Below, piece by piece: positions 1 to 7,100 of a stretch of 64,000 nt of DNA. This DNA is from Bog-473 sp963736525 (GTDB taxonomy: Bacteria > Actinomycetota > Acidimicrobiia > Acidimicrobiales > RAAP-2), in contig CAVTPF010000012.1 in NCBI GenBank assembly GCA_963736525.1, forward strand, positions 1 to 64,000, given 5' to 3'. The position numbers and the translations under genes were made by a program. Under the pieces are notes generated by a model. It ran no database searches. It was not told the DNA's origin and saw only the letters and a list, made by a program, of their open reading frames with translations. Numbering within the stretch: position 1 is the first letter of the stretch; each line of letters begins with the position of its first letter.

Positions 1-7
1 GAGCCCT

Positions 8-583
8 GTGACTGACCACCACGGGCATCCCCCCCTCGCACACATCTGGTCGTCCGACCAGCCGCTGTTCGCCCGGCTGCGCCAGATCATCGCCCACCCG
101 TCGAGCGTGAAGCTGATCAAGTACGCCGGGGTGTCGGTGATCTCGACGATCGTGTCGCAGGTCACGCTGCTCCTCGTCTTCGGCGTGTTCCGCCTGATGT
201 CCGAGGTGCCGGCCAACATCCTGGCCAACGTCCTCGCCACCATCCCCTCGTACACTCTCAACCGCCGGTGGGTGTGGGGGAAGGGGGGCAAGTCGCACCT
301 CTGGCGGGAGGTCGTGCCGTTCTGGGTGCTCTCCTTCATCGGGTTGGCCTTCTCGAGCCTCGCCGTGTGGCTGGCCGGCGACTTCGCCCGCAATCACGGC
401 CTGAGCCACGCCGCCACCTCGCTCCTGGTGAACGCGGCGAACCTCTTCTCCTTCGCCCTCCTGTGGATCGTGAAGTTCGTGATCTACAACAAGCTGTTCC
501 ATGTCGATCCCGTCGAGTACGAGGAGCACCACGCGGACAAGATGGTGGCGACATCCGACAGCTCGACGGCTGCCGGCGCCTGA
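8..583 (+). CDS. GtrA family membrane protein
   Basis: A 191-residue integral membrane protein of the GtrA type. Members are thought to flip or support undecaprenyl/polyprenyl-linked sugars for cell-surface glycan synthesis. Four hydrophobic segments are visible at about residues 38-60, 67-82, 101-122 and 138-160. Between the second and third lies the NRRWVWG-type basic loop that is characteristic of the family. The start is GTG at base 8, only seven bases into the window, so an upstream start or promoter cannot be judged. The tail after the last membrane segment is short and hydrophilic. The family call is good; the actual substrate is unknown. The MptB-like glycosyltransferase nearby may act in the same surface-glycan biology, but that link is inference. 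Confidence 0.82.
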   Translation: MTDHHGHPPLAHIWSSDQPLFARLRQIIAHPSSVKLIKYAGVSVISTIVSQVTLLLVFGVFRLMSEVPANILANVLATIPSYTLNRRWVWGKGGKSHLWREVVPFWVLSFIGLAFSSLAVWLAGDFARNHGLSHAATSLLVNAANLFSFALLWIVKFVIYNKLFHVDPVEYEEHHADKMVATSDSSTAAGA

Positions 584-603
584 CGCAGCGACAGGAGGGG
601 CGA

Positions 604-1092
604 TCAGTCCCTGAAGTTGTTGAACTGCAGCGGGATCCCGAAGTCCTCTGCCTTGCACTTCGCGATCACCTCTTGGAGGTCGTCGCGCTTCTTGCCCGTG
701 ACACGCAGCTGCTCCCCCTGGGTCTGCGACGACACGCCCTTGAGGCCCAGGTCCTTGATGAACTTGTTCAACCGCTTGGCATGGTCCGAGGAGATGCCGG
801 CCCTGATGGCCACTTTCTGGCGGGCGGTACCCTTCTGGGCCTCCTCGATCTTCCCGGCCTCGAACGCTTTCAGTGAGACCTGGCGCTTCACGAGCTTCTC
901 GTCCAGGACCTGGTGCAGGGCGCGCAGGCGGTCCTCCGTCGACGAGCGCAGCACGAGTTCGGTGTCACTCAGCTCAATGGCCGAGTCGGTGTTCTTGAAG
1001 TCGAAGCGGGTGGCGGCCTCCCGGTTGGCCTGGTCGACCGCGTTGCGTACCTCCTGCATGTCGACTTCGGAGACGATGTCAAAGGTGGGCAT
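604..1092 (-). CDS. yajQ: YajQ family nucleotide-binding protein
   Basis: 162 residues, the usual length of the YajQ/UPF0234 family, whose members bind nucleotides and in some bacteria cyclic di-GMP. The protein begins MPTFDIVSEVDMQEVRNAVD and contains the family patterns ATRFDFKNT, RAGISSDHAKRLNKFIKD and QLRVTGKKRDDLQEVI, covering both ferredoxin-like domains. It is transcribed divergently from tRNA-Tyr. No Shine-Dalgarno sequence precedes the ATG. A TACGCT box lies six bases before it, suggesting a leaderless transcript. The cellular role in actinobacteria is not settled, so I do not assign a pathway. Confidence 0.93.
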   Translation of the reverse strand: MPTFDIVSEVDMQEVRNAVDQANREAATRFDFKNTDSAIELSDTELVLRSSTEDRLRALHQVLDEKLVKRQVSLKAFEAGKIEEAQKGTARQKVAIRAGISSDHAKRLNKFIKDLGLKGVSSQTQGEQLRVTGKKRDDLQEVIAKCKAEDFGIPLQFNNFRD

Positions 1093-1098
1093 GGAGTC

Positions 1099-1104
1099 AG
1101 CGTA
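1099..1104 (-). promoter_or_regulatory. -10 box of yajQ (leaderless)
   Basis: On the minus strand this reads TACGCT, matching the actinobacterial TANNNT -10 pattern, and ends six bases before the yajQ ATG. Transcription would start at or next to the ATG. No convincing -35 is seen. Confidence 0.45.
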
Positions 1105-1157
1105 CCGGCGCCGCCTGCCGTTCCGGGGTGGCCGACCCGGCTATTCTCGCCGGCTGC

Positions 1158-1240
1158 GGGTCGGTGTCCGAGTGGCCAAAGGAAACAGGCTGTAAACCTG
1201 TCGGTTAACACCTACGGAGGTTCGAATCCTTCCCGGCCCA
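1158..1240 (+). tRNA. tRNA-Tyr (GTA)
   Basis: A class II tRNA with a long variable arm. Acceptor arm GGGTCGG (1158-1164) pairs with CCGGCCC (1233-1239), with one T-G pair, followed by discriminator A. The anticodon loop CTGTAAA gives anticodon GTA (Tyr). The T arm GGAGG-TTCGAAT-CCTTC is intact. The 3' CCA is not encoded. The gene stands alone between the divergent yajQ and the MptB-like gene. Confidence 0.95.
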
Positions 1241-1282
1241 CGCACAATCTGTCGGGTCGGCCAGTCGGGGGTCCCATGGCCC

Positions 1283-1310
1283 TTGCCAACCCCTGGCCTG
1301 CCGTTACAAT
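1283..1310 (+). promoter_or_regulatory. Candidate promoter for the MptB-like gene
   Basis: TTGCCA (1283-1288), a 16-base spacer, then TACAAT (1305-1310), close to sigma-70 consensus. It lies about 150 bases before the GTG start, so it implies a leader. The rest of the 1241-1463 gap shows nothing else I can name. Confidence 0.5.
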
Positions 1311-1463
1311 GCTGTTGCAGATCGATTGCGGGTACATGCGCCTCGGGCGTGGGCCCTCACCCCTCCCCGGGTCGTAGCGCCCGGACACGACAAGCGAGAC
1401 TGACTACCCCGTGGACGAAAGCGCGATGTCCCCTTCACCACCGGTCCTGGACCGGGTGAGCGC

Positions 1464-3062
1464 GTGCGCCTCCGGCGACTCTCCATGCGGGCCGAAGCCG
1501 TGCGTCTCCGCCTCACTCCGCGCGTCGCGCTGACCCATCGGGTCGAGGCCGAGTCCGGCGATCCCGGCGACTGGTCCTTCCTGCGCCGGCCCGCGATCCT
1601 CGGATTCGTCGTGGTCGTCTGCATCTGCGTCGGCGCATCGCTGCCGAGCTCGCCCTTCAAGCTCGAGATGGGGGGCACCTGGTTCTTCGGGGAGGCCGAC
1701 TGGCCATCGACCACGCTGCTGCTGCCGGGAGTCGTGGCCGTCTACGGCGGGATGGTCCTCTTCGTGCGCGTCTGGTTCGGCCTGTACCAGACGCTGCGCG
1801 TCCGGCCCGGTGTGCCGATCCGGCGGCTGGCCTACATGCTGGCCCTCTGGGTCCTCCCGCTCCTGGCGGTGGCGCCGCTCTTCAGTCGGGACGTGTTCTC
1901 CTACGCCGCCCAGGGCGAGATGATGAGCCACCACATCAACCCGTACCACTACGGCCCGGGCACTCTCGGCTCCGGCCCGTTTGTGTCCGGTGTGGACCCC
2001 CTCTGGGCGAACACCCCGGCCCCCTACGGTCCGCTCTTCCTGATGCTGGCCGGCTGGTCGGCCTCCTTGAGCCTGCACCACGCGCTGATCACCGTCGTGC
2101 TGCTGCGCCTGCAGTCGGTGGCCGGCATCGCGCTGATCGCCTACTGCATCCCCAAGCTGGCCCGCTCGTTCGGCCGGGACGCCGGCCCCGCGTTCGTGCT
2201 CGCCGTGCTCAATCCGCTGACGCTGCTCGCCCTCGTGGGCGGGGCGCACAACGACGCCATCATGGTCGGCCTGCTGCTGGCCGGCATCACCGCGGCGCGG
2301 TCTCGCCACCCGGTCTGGGGCGTCGTGCTGTGCGCGCTCGCCGCCTCCATCAAGGTGCCCGCGGCCATGGGCATCGTCTACGTGGCGTGGGACTGGGCGG
2401 GACCGCTGGCGGACTGGCGCCGCCGCGCCCGCATGATCGTCCGTTCCGGTCTCATCACCGTGGCGGTGATGGGAGCCCTCTCCTTCGTGTCCGGGCTCGG
2501 CTGGGGGTGGATCGCCAACCTGGGCACGCCCGGCACCGTGCGCTCGTGGATGGCCCCTGCCACCGCCGTCGGGCTCCTCATCAGCGGGTCGGCCCATGTC
2601 GTCGGGATCGGGATCGGCCTGGGGGGCGTGCTGACGCTGACCAGGGCGATCGGGCTGCTGGCTGCCGCCGCCGTCGCGCTGTACTGCCTGTTCAACCGCG
2701 GGCGGATCGGCGTGCTGAGCGCGCTCGGCATCACCATGTTGGCCTTTGTGCTCCTCGGCCCCGTCGTCCAGCCCTGGTACCTGACGTGGGGAATCATCAT
2801 CCTGGCGCCGGTCGTGACGGGCCGCATGCTCTACGTCGTGCTCGGGTTGTCGATCGTGACGCCCTTCATCGGGCTGACCGGCGGCGCCGACCTCCTGAAC
2901 GAGCTGATCCACACCGACCCGGTCAGCATGGTCCTGGCGGTGATGGTGCTGTGGGCGGTGGCGATCTTCCCGCTCGGCAACTGGACGACCTCGTGGACAC
3001 TCGACCGGTCCCGGCTGCCCGCGCTGGCGGCGCACGGCCAGGGCGCCGTGCTCGAGACCTGA
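1464..3062 (+). CDS. MptB-like polyprenol-phosphomannose-dependent mannosyltransferase
   Basis: A 532-residue GT-C type integral membrane glycosyltransferase with many hydrophobic helices throughout. The loop SRDVFSYAAQGEMMSHHINP at about residue 140 has the acidic residue and NPY/YGP context typical of the MptB/DUF2029-like alpha-mannosyltransferases, which transfer mannose from polyprenyl-phosphomannose onto lipoglycans at the outer face of the membrane. A second family-like stretch, NPLTLLALVGGAHNDAIMVG, lies near residue 250, and QPWYLTWGI near residue 436. The first possible start is GTG 1464; an in-frame ATG lies at 1485. The specific acceptor is unknown. MptB itself acts in lipomannan synthesis in corynebacteria and mycobacteria, and orthology here is not proven. 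Confidence 0.75.
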   Translation: MRLRRLSMRAEAVRLRLTPRVALTHRVEAESGDPGDWSFLRRPAILGFVVVVCICVGASLPSSPFKLEMGGTWFFGEADWPSTTLLLPGVVAVYGGMVLFVRVWFGLYQTLRVRPGVPIRRLAYMLALWVLPLLAVAPLFSRDVFSYAAQGEMMSHHINPYHYGPGTLGSGPFVSGVDPLWANTPAPYGPLFLMLAGWSASLSLHHALITVVLLRLQSVAGIALIAYCIPKLARSFGRDAGPAFVLAVLNPLTLLALVGGAHNDAIMVGLLLAGITAARSRHPVWGVVLCALAASIKVPAAMGIVYVAWDWAGPLADWRRRARMIVRSGLITVAVMGALSFVSGLGWGWIANLGTPGTVRSWMAPATAVGLLISGSAHVVGIGIGLGGVLTLTRAIGLLAAAAVALYCLFNRGRIGVLSALGITMLAFVLLGPVVQPWYLTWGIIILAPVVTGRMLYVVLGLSIVTPFIGLTGGADLLNELIHTDPVSMVLAVMVLWAVAIFPLGNWTTSWTLDRSRLPALAAHGQGAVLET

Positions 3063-3091
3063 GCCCGGGGCCTGATCCGGGGCTTCCGTCG

Positions 3092-3616
3092 CTACAACAG
3101 GCGCTGGAGCTCGACCACGTCGAGCCACTGACGGTGCTTGCGCCCGACCTCCCGCTCCACGCCGACCAGCTCGAAGCCGGCTGCCTGGTGGAGCCCGATG
3201 GAGGTCTCGTTGTGCCCCGCGATGCGGGCGATCACCGAGTGGAAGCCATGGGCGGACGCAAGGACCAGGAGCTCAGCCAGGAGGGCCTGTCCCACCCCCT
3301 TGCCGCGCTGTGAGCGGTCGACGTAGACGGAGTTCTCGGCTGTGGCCGAGTAGCCCGAGCGCTCGCGGAAGGGGGACAGGGAGCCGAAGCCGAGGACGAT
3401 CTCCCCGTTGGCCCCGGCCTGGCCGCCCACCCCCGAGTCGGGAGCCTCGGTGGCCACCAGCGCCGGGTGCACCCCGCTGTGCTCCAGGATCCAGGCTTCC
3501 TGCTCGGCCCGAGTGCGGGGCACCATGTCGAAGGTGTTCGTGCTCTCGAGCACCTCGACGTTGTAGATGGCCCGGATGGCCTCTGCGTCGGCCACCTCGG
3601 CCAATCGGATCCGCAT
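3092..3616 (-). CDS. GNAT family N-acetyltransferase
   Basis: 174 residues with one GNAT fold. The N-terminus MRIRLAEVADAEAIRAIYN and the FDMVPRTRAEQEAWI stretch resemble phosphinothricin/methionine sulfoximine acetyltransferases (PAT family). The acetyl-CoA pyrophosphate loop is RSQRGKGVGQALLAELL at about residues 115-130, and the C-terminal GFHSVIARIAGHNETSIGLH segment also fits the PAT type. It would acetylate an amino group on a small molecule, but the substrate cannot be read from sequence. It is convergent with the MptB-like gene, with 29 bases between stops. No Shine-Dalgarno is seen; a TACCAT box lies six bases before the ATG. Confidence 0.85.
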   Translation of the reverse strand: MRIRLAEVADAEAIRAIYNVEVLESTNTFDMVPRTRAEQEAWILEHSGVHPALVATEAPDSGVGGQAGANGEIVLGFGSLSPFRERSGYSATAENSVYVDRSQRGKGVGQALLAELLVLASAHGFHSVIARIAGHNETSIGLHQAAGFELVGVEREVGRKHRQWLDVVELQRLL

Positions 3617-3622
3617 CCGTCG

Positions 3623-3628
3623 ATGGTA
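3623..3628 (-). promoter_or_regulatory. -10 box of the GNAT gene (leaderless)
   Basis: Minus-strand TACCAT, six bases before the GNAT ATG, fits TANNNT and a leaderless start. Confidence 0.4.
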
Positions 3629-3714
3629 CTGTTGACGTGCAGAAACCGGGGGAGTGGAGGCAGCGCGTGCCGAGCCCTGACTATCATTGAACGTTCGCGG
3701 AAGGTAGCCGCGGC

Positions 3715-3787
3715 GCCCCCTTAGCTCAGTCGGCAGAGCACAGCCATGGTAAGGCTGGTGTCGTCGGTTCGATTCCGACAGGGGGCT
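3715..3787 (+). tRNA. tRNA-Thr (GGT)
   Basis: Acceptor GCCCCCT pairs perfectly with AGGGGGC. The anticodon loop ATGGTAA gives GGT, and the T arm is GTCGG-TTCGATT-CCGAC. No CCA is encoded. It is first in the conserved actinobacterial tRNA-Thr/tRNA-Met/rpmG/tRNA-Trp/secE order. A TATCAT box at 3682-3687 may be its -10 element, though no -35 is visible. Confidence 0.95.
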
Positions 3788-3794
3788 CGCCCAT

Positions 3795-3871
3795 GGCGGC
3801 GTAGCTCAGTTGGTCAGAGCACACGGCTCATAATCGTGTTGTCGCGGGTTCGAGTCCCGCCGCCGCTACCA
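3795..3871 (+). tRNA. tRNA-Met (CAT), elongator
   Basis: Acceptor GGCGGCG pairs with CGCCGCT (one G-T pair), anticodon loop CTCATAA gives CAT, and T arm GCGGG-TTCGAGT-CCCGC. Unlike its neighbours it is followed by an encoded CCA (3869-3871). Elongator Met is favoured by its position next to tRNA-Thr. A lysidine-type tRNA-Ile cannot be formally excluded from the CAT anticodon alone. Confidence 0.92.
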
Positions 3872-3915
3872 GGCCCGGGACGGGAGTCCCGGGCAGCGAC
3901 CAGGAAGGATTGGAC

Positions 3916-4080
3916 ATGGCGAAGAACGAAAAGAGGGTCCAGGTCACGCTGGCCTGTGAGGTGTGCAAGCGGCGCAACTACATCACGACCAAGAACAAGC
4001 TCAACGACCGCGAGCGGATCGAGATGAAGAAGTTCTGCCGCTGGGACCGCCAGCACACGCTGCACAAGGAGACCCGCTGA
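3916..4080 (+). CDS. rpmG: 50S ribosomal protein L33
   Basis: A 54-residue L33 of the large subunit. It has the family features ACEVCKRRNYITTKNK and KKFC...HTLHKETR. The first zinc-ribbon pair (CEVC) is intact. In the second pair the last cysteine is replaced: the sequence is CRWD rather than CxxC, so only three of the four usual ligands of the C-plus form remain. The gene lies between tRNA-Met and tRNA-Trp as in other actinobacteria. GGAAGG upstream of the ATG is a plausible ribosome-binding site. Confidence 0.95.
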   Translation: MAKNEKRVQVTLACEVCKRRNYITTKNKLNDRERIEMKKFCRWDRQHTLHKETR

Positions 4081-4174
4081 TCCGTACCCAACCTGCCGGT
4101 GCTACTCTGGCAGGTCGATCCCCAGGTCAGGGGGAAGAACCACCTGCTTGAGGGCAACCGAAGGCACCCCACCG

Positions 4175-4247
4175 AGGGCAGTAGCTCAACTGGTAGAGCA
4201 CCGGTCTCCAAAACCGGCGGTTGGGGGTTCGAGTCCCTCCTGCCCTG
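4175..4247 (+). tRNA. tRNA-Trp (CCA)
   Basis: Acceptor AGGGCAG pairs perfectly with CTGCCCT, anticodon loop CTCCAAA gives CCA, and T arm GGGGG-TTCGAGT-CCCTC has one G-T pair. The discriminator is G and no 3' CCA is encoded. It sits directly before secE. A seven-base hairpin (4091-4097 with 4109-4115) lies between rpmG and this gene. Confidence 0.95.
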
Positions 4248-4292
4248 CACCGGACGTAATCACCCGACAACGAAGTATGTGAGGCGAGACCC

Positions 4293-4613
4293 GTGAACCG
4301 CGAGACCAAGCGCATGATGCAGCGCCAAGGGCAGATGGAGGCCGACGGGTCTCCCGCCACCCGGCGCGCGGCCGCGGGCACGCAGACGAAGGCCCCGCGG
4401 ACGCAGAAGGGCCCTTCGGGTCGCAAGCGCACGACGCCGGTCCAGTTCGTCCGCGAGGTGCGCGACGAAATGCGCCAGGTCGCCTGGCCGTCCCGCGCCG
4501 AGCTGATCAATTACACGTCGGTCGTGCTGACCACACTGATCATCATGATCAGCCTGATCTTCGTGCTCAATCTCGCCTTCGGGAAGCTGATCACGCTTCT
4601 CTTCACGAAGTAG
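4293..4613 (+). CDS. secE: Preprotein translocase subunit SecE
   Basis: 106 residues, single-pass inner-membrane component of the SecYEG channel. The conserved amphipathic segment FVREVRDEMRQVAWPSRAEL (about residues 51-70) is followed by one transmembrane helix near the C-terminus (about residues 75-100). The N-terminal 45 residues are basic and low-complexity, longer than in E. coli-type short SecE but usual for actinobacteria. The start is GTG 4293, with GAGGCGAG upstream. The partner secY is at 47331 in this window. It is followed eight bases later by the broken 5' part of nusG. Confidence 0.95.
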   Translation: MNRETKRMMQRQGQMEADGSPATRRAAAGTQTKAPRTQKGPSGRKRTTPVQFVREVRDEMRQVAWPSRAELINYTSVVLTTLIIMISLIFVLNLAFGKLITLLFTK

Positions 4614-4621
4614 GCCCTTTC

Positions 4622-4832
4622 ATGACCGACATGACACATTCAGAAGCAGAGGACGCACTGGTGACCGGCGACGAGGAAGACGTGGCGGAGGCGCTGGAGG
4701 CCGAGCGGGAAGAGGCCGAGCAGCCCCCGAGGAGGCGGCCATGAGCACGGCGTCCGCCGAGGACGTCGCCGAGGAAGAGGCGGAGTCGAGGCCGTCGCAG
4801 AAGAGGCAGCCGTCGAAGGGGTCGCCGAGGCT
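4622..4832 (+). other. nusG: Frame-broken acidic 5' extension of nusG
   Basis: Beginning at ATG 4622, eight bases after secE, an acidic Ala/Glu-rich reading frame runs to about 4723. The same composition then continues in the next frame through a C run (4724-4728), and shifts again near 4785 into the frame of the annotated nusG. Adding one base at each point gives an uninterrupted acidic extension joined to NusG, with a total length of about 342 residues. The first frame by itself stops at 4742-4744. Long acidic N-termini are known in actinobacterial NusG, so I read this as the real 5' end damaged by two apparent one-base losses. Confidence 0.55.
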
Positions 4833-5651
4833 GTGGCCGAGGTGGAGGCCGAGGAGCGCAGAGACATCGCCGAGGAGATCGTGGAAGAGATCGTCGAGGA
4901 GGCGGTGCTCGAGGCCATTGAGGAGGCGGTCGTCGAGGAGATGGCGGAGGAGATCGTGCAGGAGGTGGCCGAGGCGACCCCGTCCGCGGGCGAGCCGGAC
5001 CTGGTCCTCGACGCGACCGACGGGCAGGAGGGCGGCGAGACCGAGCTCGGCGGGTGGGGCGAGGACGACGAGGACCAAGAGGTCGTCCCCCTCGAGAGTC
5101 CCTACGACCGCCCGGGCCGCTGGTACGTGGTGCACACCTACTCGGGCTACGAGAACAAGGTGCGCTCCAACATGGGCAACGTGGTGGCGTCCCGCGGCAT
5201 CGAAGACCGTGTCTTCGAGGTGGTCATCCCCATGGAGGACGTGGTCGAGTTCAAGGGCGGGAAGAAGGTCACGGTCCAAAAGAAGGTGTTCCCGGGCTAC
5301 CTCCTCGTGCGCTGCGATCTCGACGACGACACCTGGGGGGCGATCCGCAACACACCCGGCGTGACCGGCTTCGTGGGCCCCGGGACCAAGCCGACGCCGC
5401 TGTCGCGCCGCGAGGTCGAGAACATCCTGCAGGTGAAGGTCGAGGGCGCCGAGGCGCCGACGAAGCGAAGCCGCCCCCGGCTCGAGTACGAGGTGGACGA
5501 GACGGTGCGGGTCAAGGAGGGTCCCTTCGCGGACTTCTCCGGCCAGATCGCCGAGATCAACGAGGACCAGCTCAAGCTCAAGGTGCTGGTCAACATCTTC
5601 GGCCGCGAGACGCCGGTCGAGCTCGAGTTCAGCCAGGTCGCCAAGCTCTAG
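4833..5651 (+). CDS. nusG: Transcription termination/antitermination protein NusG
   Basis: 272 residues from the GTG at 4833 that stays in frame; the native start is probably 4622 (see the preceding entry). NusG binds RNA polymerase and links it to Rho or to ribosomes. The NGN domain begins near residue 96 with GRWYVVHTYSGYENKV and continues through VFPGYLLVRCDLDDD and NTPGVTGFVG. The KOW domain starts near residue 223 with VRVKEGPFADFSGQIAEINE and ends at the C-terminus. The first 90 residues are almost only Glu, Ala, Val and Ile (for example EEIVEEIVEEAVLEAIEEAV) and could form a helix. It lies between secE and rplK as in most bacteria. Confidence 0.93.
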   Translation: MAEVEAEERRDIAEEIVEEIVEEAVLEAIEEAVVEEMAEEIVQEVAEATPSAGEPDLVLDATDGQEGGETELGGWGEDDEDQEVVPLESPYDRPGRWYVVHTYSGYENKVRSNMGNVVASRGIEDRVFEVVIPMEDVVEFKGGKKVTVQKKVFPGYLLVRCDLDDDTWGAIRNTPGVTGFVGPGTKPTPLSRREVENILQVKVEGAEAPTKRSRPRLEYEVDETVRVKEGPFADFSGQIAEINEDQLKLKVLVNIFGRETPVELEFSQVAKL

Positions 5652-5687
5652 GCGCCGGACACAAGACACCCAAGAAGGAGACAGACG

Positions 5688-6119
5688 ATGGCGCCGAAGA
5701 AGAAGGTGCTCGCCGTGGTGAAGATCCAGCTCGAGGCGGGATCGGCCACCCCGGCGCCGCCGGTGGGCACCGCGCTGGGCCCGCACGGCGTCCAGACGAT
5801 GGAGTTCTGCAAGCAGTACAACGCGGCCACCGAGAGCATGCGGGGCACGGTGGTCCCCGTGGACATCACGATCTACGAGGACCGGACCTTCAGCTTCGTG
5901 CTGAAGACCTCGCCCACCCCCGTCCTGTTGCGACAGGCGGCCGGGTTGGACAAGGGCGCAGCCACGCCCGGCCGCGAGCAGGTCGGCACCATCACCGAGG
6001 CCCAGGTCGCGGAGATCGCCAGCACCAAGCTCAAGGACCTCAACACCGACGATCTCGAGGCGGCCAAGAAGCAGGTCGCCGGCACGGCGCGGTCCATGGG
6101 GATCAAGGTCGCCGGCTAG
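5688..6119 (+). CDS. rplK: 50S ribosomal protein L11
   Basis: 143 residues, normal length. L11 forms the GTPase-associated centre with 23S rRNA and binds thiostrepton. The N-terminal domain has the proline-rich hinge PAPPVGTALGPHGV and QTMEFCKQYNAAT. The C-terminal rRNA-binding domain has DLNTDDLEAAKKQVAGTARS followed by MGIKV. A clear ribosome-binding site (AAGGAG) precedes ATG 5688. It forms the classical L11 operon with rplA. Confidence 0.98.
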   Translation: MAPKKKVLAVVKIQLEAGSATPAPPVGTALGPHGVQTMEFCKQYNAATESMRGTVVPVDITIYEDRTFSFVLKTSPTPVLLRQAAGLDKGAATPGREQVGTITEAQVAEIASTKLKDLNTDDLEAAKKQVAGTARSMGIKVAG

Positions 6120-6149
6120 CGAGCCGCACGAACGCGTAGAGGAGACACG

Positions 6150-6872
6150 ATGGCCCACCACGGCAAGAAGTACCAGGAGAGCCTGAGCAAGGTCGACCGG
6201 GAGGCGCTCTACGGCGTCGCTGAGGCGGTCGACCTTGTCAAGGAGTTGTCGAGCGCCAAGTTCGACGAGACGGTGGAGCTGGCCGTCCGGCTCGGCGTCG
6301 ACCCCCGCAAGGCGGACCAGATCGTGCGCGGCACGCTCTCGCTCCCCTCGGGCACCGGGCGCACGGAGCGGGTGGCCGTCTTCGCCGCCGGCGAGGCGGC
6401 GGCCGAGGCCAGGGCGGCGGGCGCCGACGTGGTGGGTGCGGACGACCTGGTGGCCAAGATCAACGGCGGCTTCCTCGAGTTCGACGTGGCCATCGCCACG
6501 CCGGACATGATGGGCCAGGTCGGCACGCTCGGCCGCGTGCTCGGCCCACGCGGCCTCATGCCCAACCCCAAGACCGGCACGGTGACCACGGACGTGGGCA
6601 GGGCCGTGGCCGAATTCAAGGGTGGCCGGGTCGAGTACCGCACCGACAAGGTCGGCAACGTCCACATCCGGGTCGGCAAGGCCTCGTTCACCCGCGAGCA
6701 GCTGGTGGCCAACATCCGGGCCGTGATCGACGAGCTGCAGCGGGCCAAGCCGCCGGCGGCCAAGGGCCGTTACTTCCTGTCGATCACCGTGTCGACCACC
6801 ATGGGTCCCGGCGTCCACGTCGACCCAGTGAAGGCGCGCTTCAGCGAGGAGGAGCTGGCCGTCCCGGCCTGA
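6150..6872 (+). CDS. rplA: 50S ribosomal protein L1
   Basis: 240 residues, the usual length. L1 builds the mobile L1 stalk at the E site and often represses its own operon. Diagnostic stretches include KFDETVELAVRLGVDPRKAD, GPRGLMPNPKTGTV and EFKGGRVEYRTDKVGNVHI. The N-terminus YQESLSKVDREALYGVAEAV is typical. GAGGAG lies before the ATG, 30 bases after rplK. Confidence 0.98.
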   Translation: MAHHGKKYQESLSKVDREALYGVAEAVDLVKELSSAKFDETVELAVRLGVDPRKADQIVRGTLSLPSGTGRTERVAVFAAGEAAAEARAAGADVVGADDLVAKINGGFLEFDVAIATPDMMGQVGTLGRVLGPRGLMPNPKTGTVTTDVGRAVAEFKGGRVEYRTDKVGNVHIRVGKASFTREQLVANIRAVIDELQRAKPPAAKGRYFLSITVSTTMGPGVHVDPVKARFSEEELAVPA

Positions 6873-6960
6873 CCCCTCCCGCCAGCCGTACTACGCTTTC
6901 ACGAACACGCTTTCCCGAACAGCCCACCGCCTTCGGCGGCCGGGCACTGAATCCGAAACG

Positions 6961-7078
6961 CCAGAGACCTCCGGTGCACCCATGGGTGCCGAAGCGGCCC
7001 GTAGGGCCGGCCCGACGAGGCGACACCTTGCACGCCGGCCTCGCGCCGGCCTGCGCCGTCGCACACCGGAGACTCTGG
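6961..7078 (+). ncRNA. L10 leader (rplJL autoregulatory RNA)
   Basis: The 228-base gap before rplJ can fold into a long-range stem. CCAGAG (6961-6966) pairs with CTCTGG (7073-7078), and TCCGGTG (6970-6976) pairs with CACCGGA (7064-7070). They are separated by an ACC/GA internal loop that resembles the kink-turn bound by L10-L12. Smaller GC hairpins fill the inside, and another (6923-6943) lies upstream. Position and stem layout fit the bacterial L10 leader; the covariance-model match has not been run. Confidence 0.65.
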
Positions 7079-7100
7079 CCGAGTCCGGTGGAGGACACCG

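Noticed and set aside
4091..4115. TACTCT as a promoter for tRNA-Trp/secE
   Set aside because: It lies in the loop of a seven-base hairpin and has no -35; I cannot separate it from chance.
4741..5364. Alternative nusG start at ATG 4741 with a GGAGG upstream
   Set aside because: That frame turns into Arg/Ser-rich nonsense after about 20 codons. Only its first part matches the acidic extension; the NGN and KOW domains are in another frame.
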